From positions 62,001-126,000 of the forward strand of contig JACRLR010000067.1 in the NCBI GenBank assembly GCA_016219645.1: 64,000 nucleotides of DNA. Direction: 5' to 3'. Positions 34,955 to 44,840 of this stretch are shown one piece after another (positions within the stretch are counted from its first letter, which is position 1; every line of letters starts with the position of its first letter). A program made the translations under genes and the position numbers. The notes beneath the pieces were generated by a model. The model worked only from the letters and a program-made list of their open reading frames with translations. It made no database searches and was not told the origin of the DNA. The DNA comes from Nitrospirota bacterium (GTDB taxonomy: Bacteria; Nitrospirota; Nitrospiria; Nitrospirales; Nitrospiraceae).

Positions 34955-36076
34955 CTACAAGATGGCGAGGTTGTCCCGGTGGATGACTTCTTCATATTCC
35001 TGCGGGCCTAGCTGCTGCTGGATCTCAATCGTTTTTAGCCCTTTGATGCGTGCCAAGGTGTCTGAGGAGAAGTTCACGAGCCCTTTGGCGAATTCTTTGC
35101 CGTCTTGGTCGAGGCAACTGACTGCATCTCCCGTCTCGAATGGACCACTGACATTCAGAATGCCGGAAGCCAACAGGCTCTTGCCACGTCTGGCCAACGC
35201 TTCGACAGCTCCAGGGTCGAGTGTCAGGGTCCCTCGCGGCCTGAGGGTGAAGGCGATCCAATGTTTGCGACTGGTGAGCCGACGTTCCTTCGCGAGAAAG
35301 AGGCTGCCACCTGATCCGCCGGCCAAGACTTGTGGAAGGAGGCCGGCTCTTTGCCCGTTCAGGATCAACGTGGCGACTCCATACTCACTGACTTTCTTCG
35401 CCGCCTTGATTTTCGTGGCCATGCCCCCAGTTCCCTCGAACGTGGTGGAGACGCCGGCTCGTTCTTCGATCTCTTCAGTAATATCCTGGATCAAAGGGAT
35501 CAGCGTGGCCGTGGGATTCTTGCGTGGGTCCTGGGTGAATAGGCCGTCGATATCAGACAGGATGATGAGAAGGTCTGCGTCAACGAGATGAGCCACTTCA
35601 GCAGCCAGGGTATCGTTGTCTCCCACGCGGATTTCATCCACGGCGACCGTATCGTTTTCATTGATGATGGGGATCACGCCGAACCCGATCAGCGCTGCCA
35701 AGGTGTGGCGTGCATTGAGAAACCGTCGTCGATCGGCAAGATCCTGGTGAGTCAATAGAATCTGCGCCACTTTGACGTCGACTCGCTCAAACGATTTTTC
35801 GTATGCCCACATGAGCCGGCTCTGGCCGACCGCCGCGGCAGCCTGTTTCACAGGGAGGCTTTTAGGGTATTCCTTGAGACCCAATTTCCTGATGCCGGAA
35901 ACAATTGCGCCGGAGGAGACGATCAAGACCTCACGTCCGCTCGACCGGAGTACCGCGATTTCACCCGCGAGCCGATCAATCTGTTCCGGGCGTAATCCTG
36001 TGTCTCGGGACGCAAGGAGACTGCTCCCGATTTTGATGACGATGCGCGTGGCCTGTTTTAAAAGTTCGTCTCGCAT
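34955..36076 (-). CDS. proB: Glutamate 5-kinase
   Basis: First step of proline synthesis. A 373-residue protein: an amino-acid-kinase domain with RIVIKIGSSLLA, VSSGAIVSG, NENDTVAVDEIRVGDNDTLAAEVA and GTGGMATKIKAA, followed by a C-terminal PUA domain (about residues 280-365). ATG 36076 is chosen since the longer frame runs into obg; it overlaps the obg stop by 19 bases. proA is not adjacent. Confidence 0.95.
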   Translation of the reverse strand: MRDELLKQATRIVIKIGSSLLASRDTGLRPEQIDRLAGEIAVLRSSGREVLIVSSGAIVSGIRKLGLKEYPKSLPVKQAAAAVGQSRLMWAYEKSFERVDVKVAQILLTHQDLADRRRFLNARHTLAALIGFGVIPIINENDTVAVDEIRVGDNDTLAAEVAHLVDADLLIILSDIDGLFTQDPRKNPTATLIPLIQDITEEIEERAGVSTTFEGTGGMATKIKAAKKVSEYGVATLILNGQRAGLLPQVLAGGSGGSLFLAKERRLTSRKHWIAFTLRPRGTLTLDPGAVEALARRGKSLLASGILNVSGPFETGDAVSCLDQDGKEFAKGLVNFSSDTLARIKGLKTIEIQQQLGPQEYEEVIHRDNLAIL

Positions 36077-37083
36077 GCTGTGGTGCGAAGTTCCGCCACC
36101 CGTTGTCCCACATAGGTGACGAGTTCCATCAGCCCTTCTCTTGTAGCGGCAGAGATCGAGAAGCATGCATACTGATGATCCGTACAGTACTTTTGCAACT
36201 CACGTAGGTACATCCGATCTCCGGCCACGTCGATTTTTGTTGCGACCACCGCGAAGGGGCGCGCGGTGAGCCGCTCATCATAGGCGGCCAATTCTTGGCG
36301 CATGATCTCAAAATTTCTAACGGGCTGTTCAGTCGCCCATTCCGACACATCGATCATGTGCAGCAAAAAGGACGTGCGTTCGATGTGCCGAAGAAATTGG
36401 AATCCCAGTCCCTTCCCTTCATGGGCGCCTTCGATGATTCCGGGAATGTCCGCGACGGCAAAACTCTCTCTTTCTCCCCAACGAACGATTGCCAGGTTCG
36501 GGGTCAGCGTGGTGAAGGGATAATCGGCGATCTTCGGTCGTGCTGCTGAGATCGTCGCGATGAGCGTCGATTTTCCCGCATTGGGAAGGCCCACGAGCCC
36601 GACGTCGGCCAACAGTTTCAGTTCGAGTCTGAGCGATCGTTCTTCTCCCTCTGTGCCTGTCTCGAACTCCGTGGGCGTGCGGTTAGTCGAGGTAGCGAAA
36701 TGACTATTTCCTCGCCCCCCACGGCCCCCATGAGCTCCCACGAATTGCTGTCCAGGGGCGACCAGATCAGCCAATATCTCATTCGTCTCTTCATCGAAGA
36801 TCACAGTGCCGACGGGAAGGGGTACAACCACATTCTTTCCGGTTCTTCCGGAGCAATTCGCAGCGCCACCCTGGCGACCGACCTCAGCTTCGTAGTGTTT
36901 TTGGTAGCGGAGGTCGAGAAGAGTGGTTATGCGAGGGGACGCTTCAAATAGAACGTCGCCGCCGTGACCGCCGTCACCACCGTCCGGCCCGCCGCGTGGG
37001 ACAAATTTTTCGCGCCGAAAGCTGCATGCGCCGTCACCGCCACGGCCGGCTTTGATATGGATATGGACTTCATCGACAAACAT
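36058..37083 (-). CDS. obg: Obg GTPase
   Basis: Ribosome-associated GTPase needed for large-subunit maturation and stress control. The 341 residues have the glycine-rich Obg fold (CSFRREKFVPRGGPDGGDGGHGGDV), then the G domain with GLPNAGKST, DIPGIIEGAHEGKGLG and ATKID. The C-terminal OCT domain is absent, as in many bacteria. It lies in the standard rplU-rpmA-obg order. Confidence 0.97.
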   Translation of the reverse strand: MFVDEVHIHIKAGRGGDGACSFRREKFVPRGGPDGGDGGHGGDVLFEASPRITTLLDLRYQKHYEAEVGRQGGAANCSGRTGKNVVVPLPVGTVIFDEETNEILADLVAPGQQFVGAHGGRGGRGNSHFATSTNRTPTEFETGTEGEERSLRLELKLLADVGLVGLPNAGKSTLIATISAARPKIADYPFTTLTPNLAIVRWGERESFAVADIPGIIEGAHEGKGLGFQFLRHIERTSFLLHMIDVSEWATEQPVRNFEIMRQELAAYDERLTARPFAVVATKIDVAGDRMYLRELQKYCTDHQYACFSISAATREGLMELVTYVGQRVAELRTTACETNF

Positions 37084-37210
37084 GGGCGTATCACTTCAGC
37101 AGCTGATGGTGTTAGTCATGGCATGCGAGGAACATCCCGTCGCACTCCTGCCTATCACCGGGAGTTCTCGTGGCGACGAAACTGTGACGAGAAAAGAGGA
37201 AAAGAATGTA

Positions 37211-37474
37211 CTATGAAGCCGAAGGTGCGGAGTAGACACTGACCTTCTGCCGCCCGCGGCCACGTTCGAATTTCACAGTCCCTGTGATGCGAGCGAAGAG
37301 GGTATGGTCTTTGCCGAGGCCTACGTTGAAACCGGGAAAGAACTTCGTCCCTCGCTGACGGATCAAAATGGATCCGGCCTTCACGGTCTGTCCGCCGTAG
37401 GCTTTGACGCCAAGATATTGGGGATTGCTATCCCGTCCATTTCGAGTTGATCCGCCGCCTTTATTTGTTGCCAT
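37211..37474 (-). CDS. rpmA: Ribosomal protein bL27
   Basis: An 87-residue large-subunit protein near the peptidyl-transferase centre. N-terminus [28 protein letters not shown] matches bL27, followed by [15 protein letters not shown]. It has no Firmicute-type cleaved extension. It lies 12 bases after rplU; the gap of 127 bases to obg contains no gene. Confidence 0.97.
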   Translation of the reverse strand: MATNKGGGSTRNGRDSNPQYLGVKAYGGQTVKAGSILIRQRGTKFFPGFNVGLGKDHTLFARITGTVKFERGRGRQKVSVYSAPSAS

Positions 37475-37486
37475 GACTGGTCCTCG

Positions 37487-37801
37487 TTAGGCTGTTTCGA
37501 TACCGGTAATACGCAATTTAGTAAAGCCCTGGCGATGGCCATTGGTCCGCCGATAGTTCTTGCGCCGCTGTTTCTTGAAGATGGTAATGGAGCGGGTCCG
37601 GCCCTGGCTGATGATCTCAGCCTTGACTGTGGCCCCTTTGACCAGCGGTTGTCCGATCTCTAGCCCTCTATCGCTGTGAACCAGCCGAACTTGACCCAGC
37701 TCGATCGCCCCTCCAACATCGCCCGGTAGCGACTCGACTTGAACCAATGATCCTGTTTCCACCCGATACTGCTTGCCACCCGTCTCGATGATTGCGTACA
37801 T
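37487..37801 (-). CDS. rplU: Ribosomal protein bL21
   Basis: A 104-residue 23S-binding protein starting MYAIIETGGKQYRVETG, the bL21 signature, and ending KRR-type basic motif RRKNYRRTNGHRQGFTKLRI. ATG 37801 is chosen; the longer frame to 37927 is untranslated leader. It is first gene of the rplU-rpmA-obg-proB-nadD-rsfS run; the leader of more than 100 bases may carry autoregulatory structure that I could not define. Confidence 0.97.
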   Translation of the reverse strand: MYAIIETGGKQYRVETGSLVQVESLPGDVGGAIELGQVRLVHSDRGLEIGQPLVKGATVKAEIISQGRTRSITIFKKQRRKNYRRTNGHRQGFTKLRITGIETA

Positions 37802-38047
37802 AAGCCCTTGTCTCCATTCTAGAAGCTGATTCTGTAACATAGGCATTTGAAGCATGTCAAGGTTAGGGCATGGGAACAACTCGACGGGGATGCCCGCTAT
37901 CCCCCGTGTTTCCAATACCCTATGCAATATGTGTTAGTAGCTTGCGAGGTGCCTAATGAGGTGTCTCACACGGTGCTATGCTAGACGCAGTACCCTTTGA
38001 GAATCTCTAGTGCATAAGCGCATTGTCATCAAGAAGGGGGTCGCATC

Positions 38048-38194
38048 ATGAACCATATAGTCCCCCATGAAGTCAGGGCTAGTTTTTTTCTGATGGTGGG
38101 CTTGGCCATGTTGGCCTTTATCTGCGGCGTGGCCGCTCTAAGTACTGTCATGCGTCCGGCTCGGTGGACTGATCGTAAGTCAGCTCAATTTTAG
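38048..38194 (+). CDS. Small single-span membrane protein
   Basis: A 48-residue ORF with AAGGGGG about 8 bases before its ATG. The middle is one hydrophobic span (FFLMVGLAMLAFICGVAAL) with a short N-terminal MNHIVPHEVRA and a basic C-terminus (MRPARWTDRK). The codon pattern is GC-rich at third positions. No family is recognised. It lies upstream of pal and divergent from rplU. The 170 bases to pal hold no other ORF. Confidence 0.6.
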   Translation: MNHIVPHEVRASFFLMVGLAMLAFICGVAALSTVMRPARWTDRKSAQF

Positions 38195-38364
38195 GCTTTT
38201 TCCTCTCAGCTCGACCCTCCTGCGCCCGTCCGCAAGCGCGAGATCCAACAACCTGTCAATTTATGTGAAACAGCGACTGGCCGGGTTGGACCTCATTTTT
38301 GCATGCAGGTGCTATATTTGATCTACGCTGGCGAAATCTTATTCCAAAAGATGGGGGAACAATC

Positions 38365-38982
38365 ATGATGGGAAGTCCAATGAAAACAGCTGCCGTGGCA
38401 GCAATGGGGTTCATCCTGCTGGTGGGTCAGGGTTGTGGCACGAAATGGCTGCAATCTGATGGAGAGACGGGGGCGGGCACCGCGCAAAAAGGTGGTTCAG
38501 GGGGAGCACTCAGTGGTTTCTCCAAGAATCCCTCGGAAGAGCGCCTGGGGAAGGGCGGCGATATTGCCTCGCTCTCCTCTTCAGGTGGGATAAGCGCCCG
38601 TCAGCGTGCGGAAATAACCAAAGAAGAAAAAGCAGCCATCGAAGCCGGCTTACTCGATGTGTTCTTCGGATATGATCAGTGGACCCTTTCAGATGCTGGA
38701 ATGGAGGCCTTGAATCACGATGCACAGTGGCTGAAAGATCATCCTAATGCGGTGATGAAGGTTGAGGGGCATGCCGACGAACGGGGCACGGCCGACTACA
38801 ACCTCGTCTTAGGGGATAAGCGAGCCAAGACCGCGCGTAGCTATCTGATTGAGTCGGGTGTGGGCCCGAAGCAGCTGGCGATCGTGTCGTACGGCAAGGC
38901 GCGTCCTTTCTGCATGGAAACTTCTGAGTCCTGCTATCAGCAGAACCGTCGGGGACATGTCCTGTTGAATCTAAAGAAATAA
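38365..38982 (+). CDS. pal: Peptidoglycan-associated lipoprotein Pal
   Basis: An OmpA-family lipoprotein that ties the outer membrane to peptidoglycan. The 205 residues start with signal peptide and lipobox LLVGQGC. A Gly/Ser-rich linker precedes the OmpA domain (DVFFGYDQWTLSDAG, VEGHADERGTADYNLVLGDKRAKTARSYL). The peptidoglycan-binding Asp and Arg are present. ATG 38365 has GGGGGAA upstream. tolB and ybgF are not adjacent, as they are in many genomes. Confidence 0.93.
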   Translation: MMGSPMKTAAVAAMGFILLVGQGCGTKWLQSDGETGAGTAQKGGSGGALSGFSKNPSEERLGKGGDIASLSSSGGISARQRAEITKEEKAAIEAGLLDVFFGYDQWTLSDAGMEALNHDAQWLKDHPNAVMKVEGHADERGTADYNLVLGDKRAKTARSYLIESGVGPKQLAIVSYGKARPFCMETSESCYQQNRRGHVLLNLKK

Positions 38983-39005
38983 CCAAAATATTGGAGACTT
39001 CCCAT

Positions 39006-39049
39006 AGGGACCCCGGCGCCTCGTTACTCAAGCCCGGGGTTCCCTGTTT
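39006..39049 (+). terminator. Hairpin terminator after pal
   Basis: AGGGACCCCGG (39006-39016) pairs with CCGGGGTTCCCT (39034-39045) with one bulge and is followed by GTTT. The T-run is short, so efficiency is uncertain. Confidence 0.6.
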
Positions 39050-39067
39050 GAAGGGGGCAAAACAGGC

Positions 39068-39463
39068 ATGGCTCTCATGAAAAAACAGCGGGATTCAACG
39101 AAGAGAAATTCTCATCCGCACATGGTCAAAGAGCAGTCTCATAGAGAGAATCGACAACAGCCACGGTTTACCTCGCAGTTTAGAAGCACCTTTTCAGGCG
39201 AGCAACGGGAAGGCCAAGGCCGGACGCTGGATCTCTCCTCCGGCGGCTGTATGATCGAAACAGATCAGCCGGTTGTCACGGGAGCTACATTTGAATGCCG
39301 CATCTATGTTCCCGGGCTTGATTGGCCTTTGCGGATCGACGAAGCTCAAGTGCGATGGGTGAAGGCCGGGACATTTGGAGTCCAGTTTACGAAGATCCAG
39401 CCAGACGAAGCAGTAAAACTCGAGCGAGTCATTGCCAGTCTCAACGAAGAACTGAACGCGTAG
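39068..39463 (+). CDS. PilZ-domain protein
   Basis: A 131-residue protein with a basic N-terminal tail and a PilZ domain: RENRQQPRF (the R-x3-R region), then DLSSGGCMIETD (D/NxSxxG) and WVKAGTFGVQF. PilZ binds cyclic di-GMP. It is a single-domain type that acts as a free adaptor; the target is unknown. GAAGGGGG precedes the ATG. It follows the pal terminator and seems to be separate. Confidence 0.88.
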   Translation: MALMKKQRDSTKRNSHPHMVKEQSHRENRQQPRFTSQFRSTFSGEQREGQGRTLDLSSGGCMIETDQPVVTGATFECRIYVPGLDWPLRIDEAQVRWVKAGTFGVQFTKIQPDEAVKLERVIASLNEELNA

Positions 39464-39649
39464 CCTTTCCCCTTTTCCCACCCGGTTTAGCCAATTTGGT
39501 CGCTCCCCTACAGTGACGCGTGAGGATCTCCCTGTTCGTTCACGAACTGGTCGCAGCCTCCCGATTCTTTATGGTATAAGGCTCGACAGGAGCTGAAAGA
39601 AAGACCTTCCAAGACTCATTTTCAGACCGCGTAATCAGAAGTCTGTACG

Positions 39650-40213
39650 ATGGATCAGACTGCACCTCCGGTACAGAAGGGATTCAGCATTGCAACCGTG
39701 GCCGGCGGCTGCTTTTGGTGCCTCGAAGCGGTCTATGATCAGATGAAGGGTGTGGTGGCGGTCGAGTCCGGCTACATTGGTGGTCACGTAGACCATCCAA
39801 CGTATGAAGCCGTGTGTAGCGGCAGGACTGGTCACGCAGAAGCAGTCCGTGTCATGTTCGATCCCACCGTCGTCAGCTACCGCGAGTTGCTGGAAGTGTT
39901 CTTTGTCATCCACGATCCTACGACCCTCAATCGGCAGGGGCACGATGTCGGGACTCAATACCGCTCAGCAGTCTTCTTCCATGGACCTGAGCAGAAACAG
40001 ATTGCTGAGGAGGTGATCGCAGGCATGACGAAGGAAAAGCTCTATGCCAACCCGATCGTAACGGAAATCACTCCCGCCGGGACCTGGTACGAAGCCGAGC
40101 CCTATCACCAGGAATATTTTGCACGGAATCCCTTCCAGGGCTACTGTACAGCTGTGGTCGGGCCGAAAGTGGTTAAGTTCCGAAAGCAATTCGCGTCGAA
40201 GTTAAGGCCGTAA
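39650..40213 (+). CDS. msrA: Peptide methionine sulfoxide reductase A
   Basis: Repairs S-methionine sulfoxide. A 187-residue protein with [13 protein letters not shown] (catalytic Cys), [26 protein letters not shown], and YHQEYF. Besides the catalytic Cys there is a second Cys in FWCLE and one in YCTAV. No signal peptide, so cytosolic. It is alone, converging on mtnC. Confidence 0.97.
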   Translation: MDQTAPPVQKGFSIATVAGGCFWCLEAVYDQMKGVVAVESGYIGGHVDHPTYEAVCSGRTGHAEAVRVMFDPTVVSYRELLEVFFVIHDPTTLNRQGHDVGTQYRSAVFFHGPEQKQIAEEVIAGMTKEKLYANPIVTEITPAGTWYEAEPYHQEYFARNPFQGYCTAVVGPKVVKFRKQFASKLRP

Positions 40214-40262
40214 CCCTTCCCACTTCATTGAGGTATCCCAAACGATTCGTTCGCCCGAATTC

Positions 40263-40952
40263 CTATTCTGCAGGGGGAAGGAGCGTGAGGTCTGGATGAA
40301 TAGGATGGCGGGTACTCGCATCGGTTCCAGGCCGCACGATGTGGGCGGTCCTGAAGCCTATCGATGCAGCAGCATCCAGTTCGAGTTCCGCGTCCGACAG
40401 AAAAAGAATGTCAGGAGGCGGTAGATCGATCTGATCGCTGATCTTGCGGTAACTCGACGAGGTCTTTTTCTCGCCGACAGTGGTATCGAAAAAGTGCTCA
40501 AACAAGGAAGTCACATCCCCGACGTTGGTATATGCAAAGAGGAGCCGCTGAGCCTGTTCTGAACCTGAGGAGTAGATTCCCAAGCGGATACCAAGAGTGC
40601 GCCATTGTGTTAAGACAGGCAGGACATCGTCATACAGTTGCGGTGCAAAAGCCCCCTGTCGATAGCCCTCATCCCAGATCATTCCCTGCAATGCTTTGAG
40701 GCCGGCCATTTTTCGGTCCTGGTCGATCCACCCGGTCAGCATGGCTGGCAGCTCCTCATACGCGGGGCGCGTTCCTGTTTCGCGCTCCATGACATCCTGA
40801 CATGCTGCAGTCAACTGTAGCACATTGGGATCATGGCGCCGCTCTTTGAGAAAGGGCGCGAGACGGTGTTTGGCAAAGGGAAAGAGGACCTCGCGGACAA
40901 AGGCGACGGAAATGAGAGTGCCTTCGATGTCCATGAGGATGTATCGGACCAT
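40263..40952 (-). CDS. mtnC: Enolase-phosphatase (methionine salvage)
   Basis: HAD-superfamily enzyme that enolises and dephosphorylates 2,3-diketo-5-methylthiopentyl-1-P to the acireductone. The 229 residues show ILMDIEGTLISVAFVREVLFPFA (DxEGT), IYSSGSEQAQRLLF and LFLSDAELELDAA. ATG 40952 is 7 bases after the mtnD stop. It completes mtnB-mtnD-mtnC on the minus strand. mtnA and mtnN are not in the window. Confidence 0.94.
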   Translation of the reverse strand: MVRYILMDIEGTLISVAFVREVLFPFAKHRLAPFLKERRHDPNVLQLTAACQDVMERETGTRPAYEELPAMLTGWIDQDRKMAGLKALQGMIWDEGYRQGAFAPQLYDDVLPVLTQWRTLGIRLGIYSSGSEQAQRLLFAYTNVGDVTSLFEHFFDTTVGEKKTSSSYRKISDQIDLPPPDILFLSDAELELDAAASIGFRTAHIVRPGTDASTRHPIHPDLTLLPPAE

Positions 40953-40959
40953 GAGGCGG

Positions 40960-41487
40960 CTACCAGCGATAGCGCTGATCGATTCCGGAATTTGTATAGT
41001 GGGGAACCCAGCCGGCCTGGTCGGTGAAGATCCGAATTGCCCGCACCTTTGGAGGATCACCTAAGTCGAACCAGTGTTTTGTGTTGGCCGGAACAGAAAT
41101 CAGATCACCTTGCTCGCACAACAGGGCGAAAACTTCATCGTCGTCCCCTTCTGTATGAAACCAAAAGAGGCCGTGGCCTTCAACAAAGACACGCACTTCA
41201 TCCTCGCTGTGAGTGTGTTCTCGGAGAAATTTTTCGCGAATCCCTTCCAAATTCGGTGTCTGCCCATCCACCGCAATGACATCTGTCGTGTGGTACCTGT
41301 ATTTTTTCATCAAGGGTTTGAGTAGGTAGTCGTAGGCGGCGAGGACCTGCTCGTTCGTGGCGCTGGAAGGTAGGTCTCTGTCCGCGGACCACCGTTCATT
41401 GACGATGCCTCGCAGGTCGAGAAATTGTCGGACGGCAAATGGATCCTGCAACGTCACGTTCTTATCGGGTATTCGCAGAGTAGCCAT
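40960..41487 (-). CDS. mtnD: Acireductone dioxygenase
   Basis: Cupin enzyme oxidising acireductone to the keto-acid precursor of methionine. The 175 residues contain REHTHSEDEVRVFVEG, with H-x-H...E, and KHWFDLG, the metal ligands of the family (Fe or Ni). The start overlaps mtnB by 26 bases, indicating coupled translation. Confidence 0.95.
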   Translation of the reverse strand: MATLRIPDKNVTLQDPFAVRQFLDLRGIVNERWSADRDLPSSATNEQVLAAYDYLLKPLMKKYRYHTTDVIAVDGQTPNLEGIREKFLREHTHSEDEVRVFVEGHGLFWFHTEGDDDEVFALLCEQGDLISVPANTKHWFDLGDPPKVRAIRIFTDQAGWVPHYTNSGIDQRYRW

Positions 41488-42115
41488 GCCACATCACCTC
41501 TCGTTGGCATTGGAGAAGATATTCGAAGACTTCGAGATGTCGTTTCGCCTCTGGTATATCCTTGCCCCAGGCATAGAGGCCGTGTCCTGCCAGCAAAAAA
41601 CCATAGCAGGATCTCTCACTCGACAGAGATCGTTCCACAAGCATCGACAATGCCTGCATATCCTGTGAGTTCGGAAAGACCGGCAAGGAGATGTCTACTT
41701 CATGAGTATCGATGCCGCTCAAGCCCTTCAGCAATTCCCACCCGGAGAGGAGAACTCGGCCTTCATCACGGGCCAGGTAAGAGAGCAATGCTGCAGGGAG
41801 TGAGTGGGTGTGAAGTACGGCTCCGGCTCCCATCGTGCGATAGAGAAGGACATGGAGAGGGGTTTCAGCAGAAGGATGCAGTCCGTTTGCATCGATCGCG
41901 TTGCCATGCTGATCGACGGAGAGAATGTGTTCAACCTCGATTGCGCTTTTGTCCACCCCAGAACTGGTAATCGCGCAATAGGCGGGGGCCGCATCCTCCG
42001 GTAACCGCACGCTATAGTTTGTGCTTGTGGCGGGAGCCCAGCCCATGCGAGACGTCCATCGGGCAGTCTGGACTAGCTGTTCAGCGAATGTTTTGAAATC
42101 GGGATAGTGTGGCAC
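41462..42115 (-). CDS. mtnB: Methylthioribulose-1-P dehydratase
   Basis: A 217-residue class II aldolase-fold enzyme of methionine salvage: MGWAPATSTNYSVRL, AITSSGVDKS, HPSAETPLHVLLYR, VLHTHSLPAALLS and LAGHGLYAWG carry the zinc-binding His residues. It heads the mtnBDC operon. The 64 bases to ttcA suggest ttcA may also be in the same transcript. Confidence 0.94.
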   Translation of the reverse strand: MPHYPDFKTFAEQLVQTARWTSRMGWAPATSTNYSVRLPEDAAPAYCAITSSGVDKSAIEVEHILSVDQHGNAIDANGLHPSAETPLHVLLYRTMGAGAVLHTHSLPAALLSYLARDEGRVLLSGWELLKGLSGIDTHEVDISLPVFPNSQDMQALSMLVERSLSSERSCYGFLLAGHGLYAWGKDIPEAKRHLEVFEYLLQCQREVMWHGYSANTR

Positions 42116-42179
42116 AGCCTACAACCTGCGCTAAAGTAGATGCCGCTGATCTTACTCCCATTCGGGAGAATGGTAAGAC

Positions 42180-43052
42180 TCATACGGATGAGGAATGGTC
42201 TTGATCCAACCATGCGTCATCTTCCCCCTTCGTCTGGTCAGAAGCCTGCAGCCCTATGAAGTCGAACAGCCGTCGATCCAGAAGAAGCGAAGGCGCCACG
42301 TTCGACAGGGCGGCGAACATACTGTCCGTGCAGCCAGGCGACCGTTGTTCCCATTCGTGCAGAAACTCCTTCACCTGTTTCCGCTTGAGGTTCTCCTGTG
42401 AGCCGCAAAGATCGCAGGGAATGATGGGGAACGCGCGGAGTTCCGCATACCGCGCGAGATCGCTCTCCCGCACAGAGGACAATGGACGAATGACCACATG
42501 CCGGCCATCTTTCGACCTCAGTTTCGGGGGCATCGTCTTGAGCTTGCCTGTATAGAGCAAGTTCAGGAACAGGGTTTCAACAAGATCATCGCGGTGGTGA
42601 CCCAATGCGATCTTGGTCGCGCCCAATTCCGTGGCGACGCGATAGAGTATGCCGCGGCGGAGTCTGGAACAGAGCGAACAAGTGGTCTGTCCCTCGGGGA
42701 TGAGTCGCTTGACGATTGAGTATGAATCTCGTTCTTCGATATGAAATGGTATCCCGATATCTGACAGATAGTTCGGGAGGACATGGGCAGGAAAACCCGG
42801 CTGCTTTTGATCCAAGTTCACCGCAACAAGGTCGAAGTGAATCGGAGCACGCCGTTGCAAGACCATCAATAGGTCAAGCAGAGCATAACTGTCTTTCCCG
42901 CCGGAAAGGCATACCATAACCTTGTCGCCATCCTGAACAAGACCATACTGGCCGATGGTATCCCCGACGAGACGGAGTAGCTTCGTCTGCAGCTGTTCGG
43001 TGATTTCGTCCAGTTTGGGACGTGTGTGCGAAGGGTTTGCCAAAGGTGACAT
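42180..43052 (-). CDS. ttcA: tRNA 2-thiocytidine synthetase TtcA
   Basis: PP-loop enzyme adding sulfur to C32 of tRNA via an iron-sulfur cluster. The 290 residues show [15 protein letters not shown], then [13 protein letters not shown] (cysteine pair), [15 protein letters not shown] and [10 protein letters not shown]. It is of the usual length. It is divergent from the phosphatase gene at 43109; the 56 bases between hold both promoters, which I could not define. Confidence 0.95.
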   Translation of the reverse strand: MSPLANPSHTRPKLDEITEQLQTKLLRLVGDTIGQYGLVQDGDKVMVCLSGGKDSYALLDLLMVLQRRAPIHFDLVAVNLDQKQPGFPAHVLPNYLSDIGIPFHIEERDSYSIVKRLIPEGQTTCSLCSRLRRGILYRVATELGATKIALGHHRDDLVETLFLNLLYTGKLKTMPPKLRSKDGRHVVIRPLSSVRESDLARYAELRAFPIIPCDLCGSQENLKRKQVKEFLHEWEQRSPGCTDSMFAALSNVAPSLLLDRRLFDFIGLQASDQTKGEDDAWLDQDHSSSV

Positions 43053-43108
43053 GGGTTGGCATTCTACGCGCCCAACTGTATGTCTGTCGATCGTTAGTCG
43101 GAGGTCCC

Positions 43109-43603
43109 ATGGAGAAGGATGAGAATCGATCCAGGAGGAAAATTGGGTCAGTACTATTCGTATGTACGGGGAACATATTCCGGAGCGTGACAGCAGAGTA
43201 TGCGCTTAAGGCCAGCCTTGGTCTCGGCACTTCCTGCAACGTCGGTTCGGCTGGAATCGATGCGAAGCCTCAGTCCATGCATACCTGGGTTCAGGATCGA
43301 TTGAGCGAAAAAGGCGCTGATCTCACCACACACGTCCCACGACAATTGACCAAGGAATTGGTTGAGGCTGCCGACCTTGTTATTGCGATGGGGCGAAACC
43401 ACCAAGCCTTCGTTCGGGAACGATTCGGACGTGACATTCCCCTGTTTGCTCAGGTCTGTCTCGGCCAGGATCAGCCGATTCTTGATCTGCACGAAGTCTT
43501 GCCGAATTGGGAAAGCGATCCTGCGCAGGCCCGCTCCTACGTGTGCTCGGTGATTGATGTCATCTGGACAATGGCACCGGCCCTTCTCCCTCGCCTCCGT
43601 TAG
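43109..43603 (+). CDS. Low-molecular-weight protein phosphatase
   Basis: A 164-residue [27 protein letters not shown] gives the C-x5-R active loop, with Phe in place of the common Cys (CTGNICRS). Later [11 protein letters not shown] probably supplies the general-acid Asp, although the usual D-P is not present. Substrates might be phospho-tyrosine or phospho-arginine proteins. GGAGG lies 5 bases before ATG 43109; the longer frame to 43022 overlaps ttcA antisense. Confidence 0.87.
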   Translation: MEKDENRSRRKIGSVLFVCTGNIFRSVTAEYALKASLGLGTSCNVGSAGIDAKPQSMHTWVQDRLSEKGADLTTHVPRQLTKELVEAADLVIAMGRNHQAFVRERFGRDIPLFAQVCLGQDQPILDLHEVLPNWESDPAQARSYVCSVIDVIWTMAPALLPRLR

Positions 43604-43778
43604 CCCACCCTTGCGACATATATTGTCAATGCCGGTTCATTCTTGGCCTCGATCGGACATTTTTCTCCACGGCATGGACGGTAGATAGTGGAAAGACTTC
43701 CCGAACCGGGGGGATCTTGTAGCACATGCTATATTTTCAAGAGCACTGCTTGCAGGTTGAACGTCAGGATAAGCGTCG

Positions 43779-44840
43779 ATGCAACGATCACAGACACAGA
43801 ACGCGCTGGGGAATGATCGCCATGATCACGAGCCCGAATGGATCTCATGGTCCAACGAAAAGCTCCTGGACCTTCCCATGAACCAACTCGGTGTCACCCT
43901 CGATGGACCATTCCTGTCGGGGCAGATTCAGCAACTCTACGCCGAACTCGAAGCCCGACAGCTTCTCTTCCGCCCCCATTTCTGGCTGTCCAATGAATGG
44001 TTCACTCCGGATGGTGTGCCAGGGATTGCCGTGCCGTTTTACCTGGCCCATCCACGACTCGAAAAACTTGAAATGGATCAGATGCTCGAGGTCGAGGGAG
44101 GGACCCCGGAATGGTGCATGCGAATCTTGAGGCATGAAGCAGGCCACGCAGTGGAAAATGCCTATCGCCTCCGCCGTCTCCGCCGTCGGCAGCAGATCTT
44201 TGGGCGCTCATCCGAACCCTACCCCAAGTATTACAGTCCTCGGCCCTATAGCCGGAGTTTCGTACGGCATCTCGACGTGTGGTATGCGCAAAGCCATCCG
44301 GATGAAGACTTTGCGGAGACCTTTGCGGTCTGGCTCACGCCCGATTCGACCTGGGCTGACCGCTATAGAGGATGGCCGGTGCTCAAGAAGCTTCAATACG
44401 TCGATGGGCTCATGGAGGGGCTGGCTGCTGTCCAGCCCAAGGTAATCGCACGTGAAGAGGTCGATCCATTGCCCGACCTAAAGAAGACCCTGCGCGAGCA
44501 TTATGACCGCAAACGTAAACATTATGGAACTGAACGACCGTCATTGTACGATCCGGACTTGAAACGCTTGTTTTCCGACGCCCCTGTCTACGCTGATCAA
44601 CCGGGTGCCGCCGCCTTCTTGAACCGTTTTCGAAAAGAGGTGCGTCGCAAAGTCGCTGCCTGGACCGGCGAATATCAATACACCATCGATCAGGTGCTCG
44701 AAGGGATGATTCAGCGGTGCCGGCAGCTCCACCTGCGATTGCCGGTGGCGGAAGAGCAGGCGAAATTGGATTTCACGATTTTGCTGACCGTGCATACGAT
44801 GAACTACTTGCGTAGCGGACGGCACAAGGTGGCGCTATGA
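43779..44840 (+). CDS. Putative zinc metallopeptidase (HEAGH)
   Basis: A 353-residue soluble protein with ILRHEAGHAVENAY near residue 119, the zinc-binding HExxH, and a downstream DEDFAETFAVWL (near 177) that can supply the third ligand. It matches the loosely described 'putative zinc-binding metallopeptidase' group. It has no signal peptide. It overlaps the ATP-grasp gene by 4 bases (ATGA), so the two products are likely to work together: peptide bond cleavage and peptide bond formation. Substrate unknown. Confidence 0.8.
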   Translation: MQRSQTQNALGNDRHDHEPEWISWSNEKLLDLPMNQLGVTLDGPFLSGQIQQLYAELEARQLLFRPHFWLSNEWFTPDGVPGIAVPFYLAHPRLEKLEMDQMLEVEGGTPEWCMRILRHEAGHAVENAYRLRRLRRRQQIFGRSSEPYPKYYSPRPYSRSFVRHLDVWYAQSHPDEDFAETFAVWLTPDSTWADRYRGWPVLKKLQYVDGLMEGLAAVQPKVIAREEVDPLPDLKKTLREHYDRKRKHYGTERPSLYDPDLKRLFSDAPVYADQPGAAAFLNRFRKEVRRKVAAWTGEYQYTIDQVLEGMIQRCRQLHLRLPVAEEQAKLDFTILLTVHTMNYLRSGRHKVAL

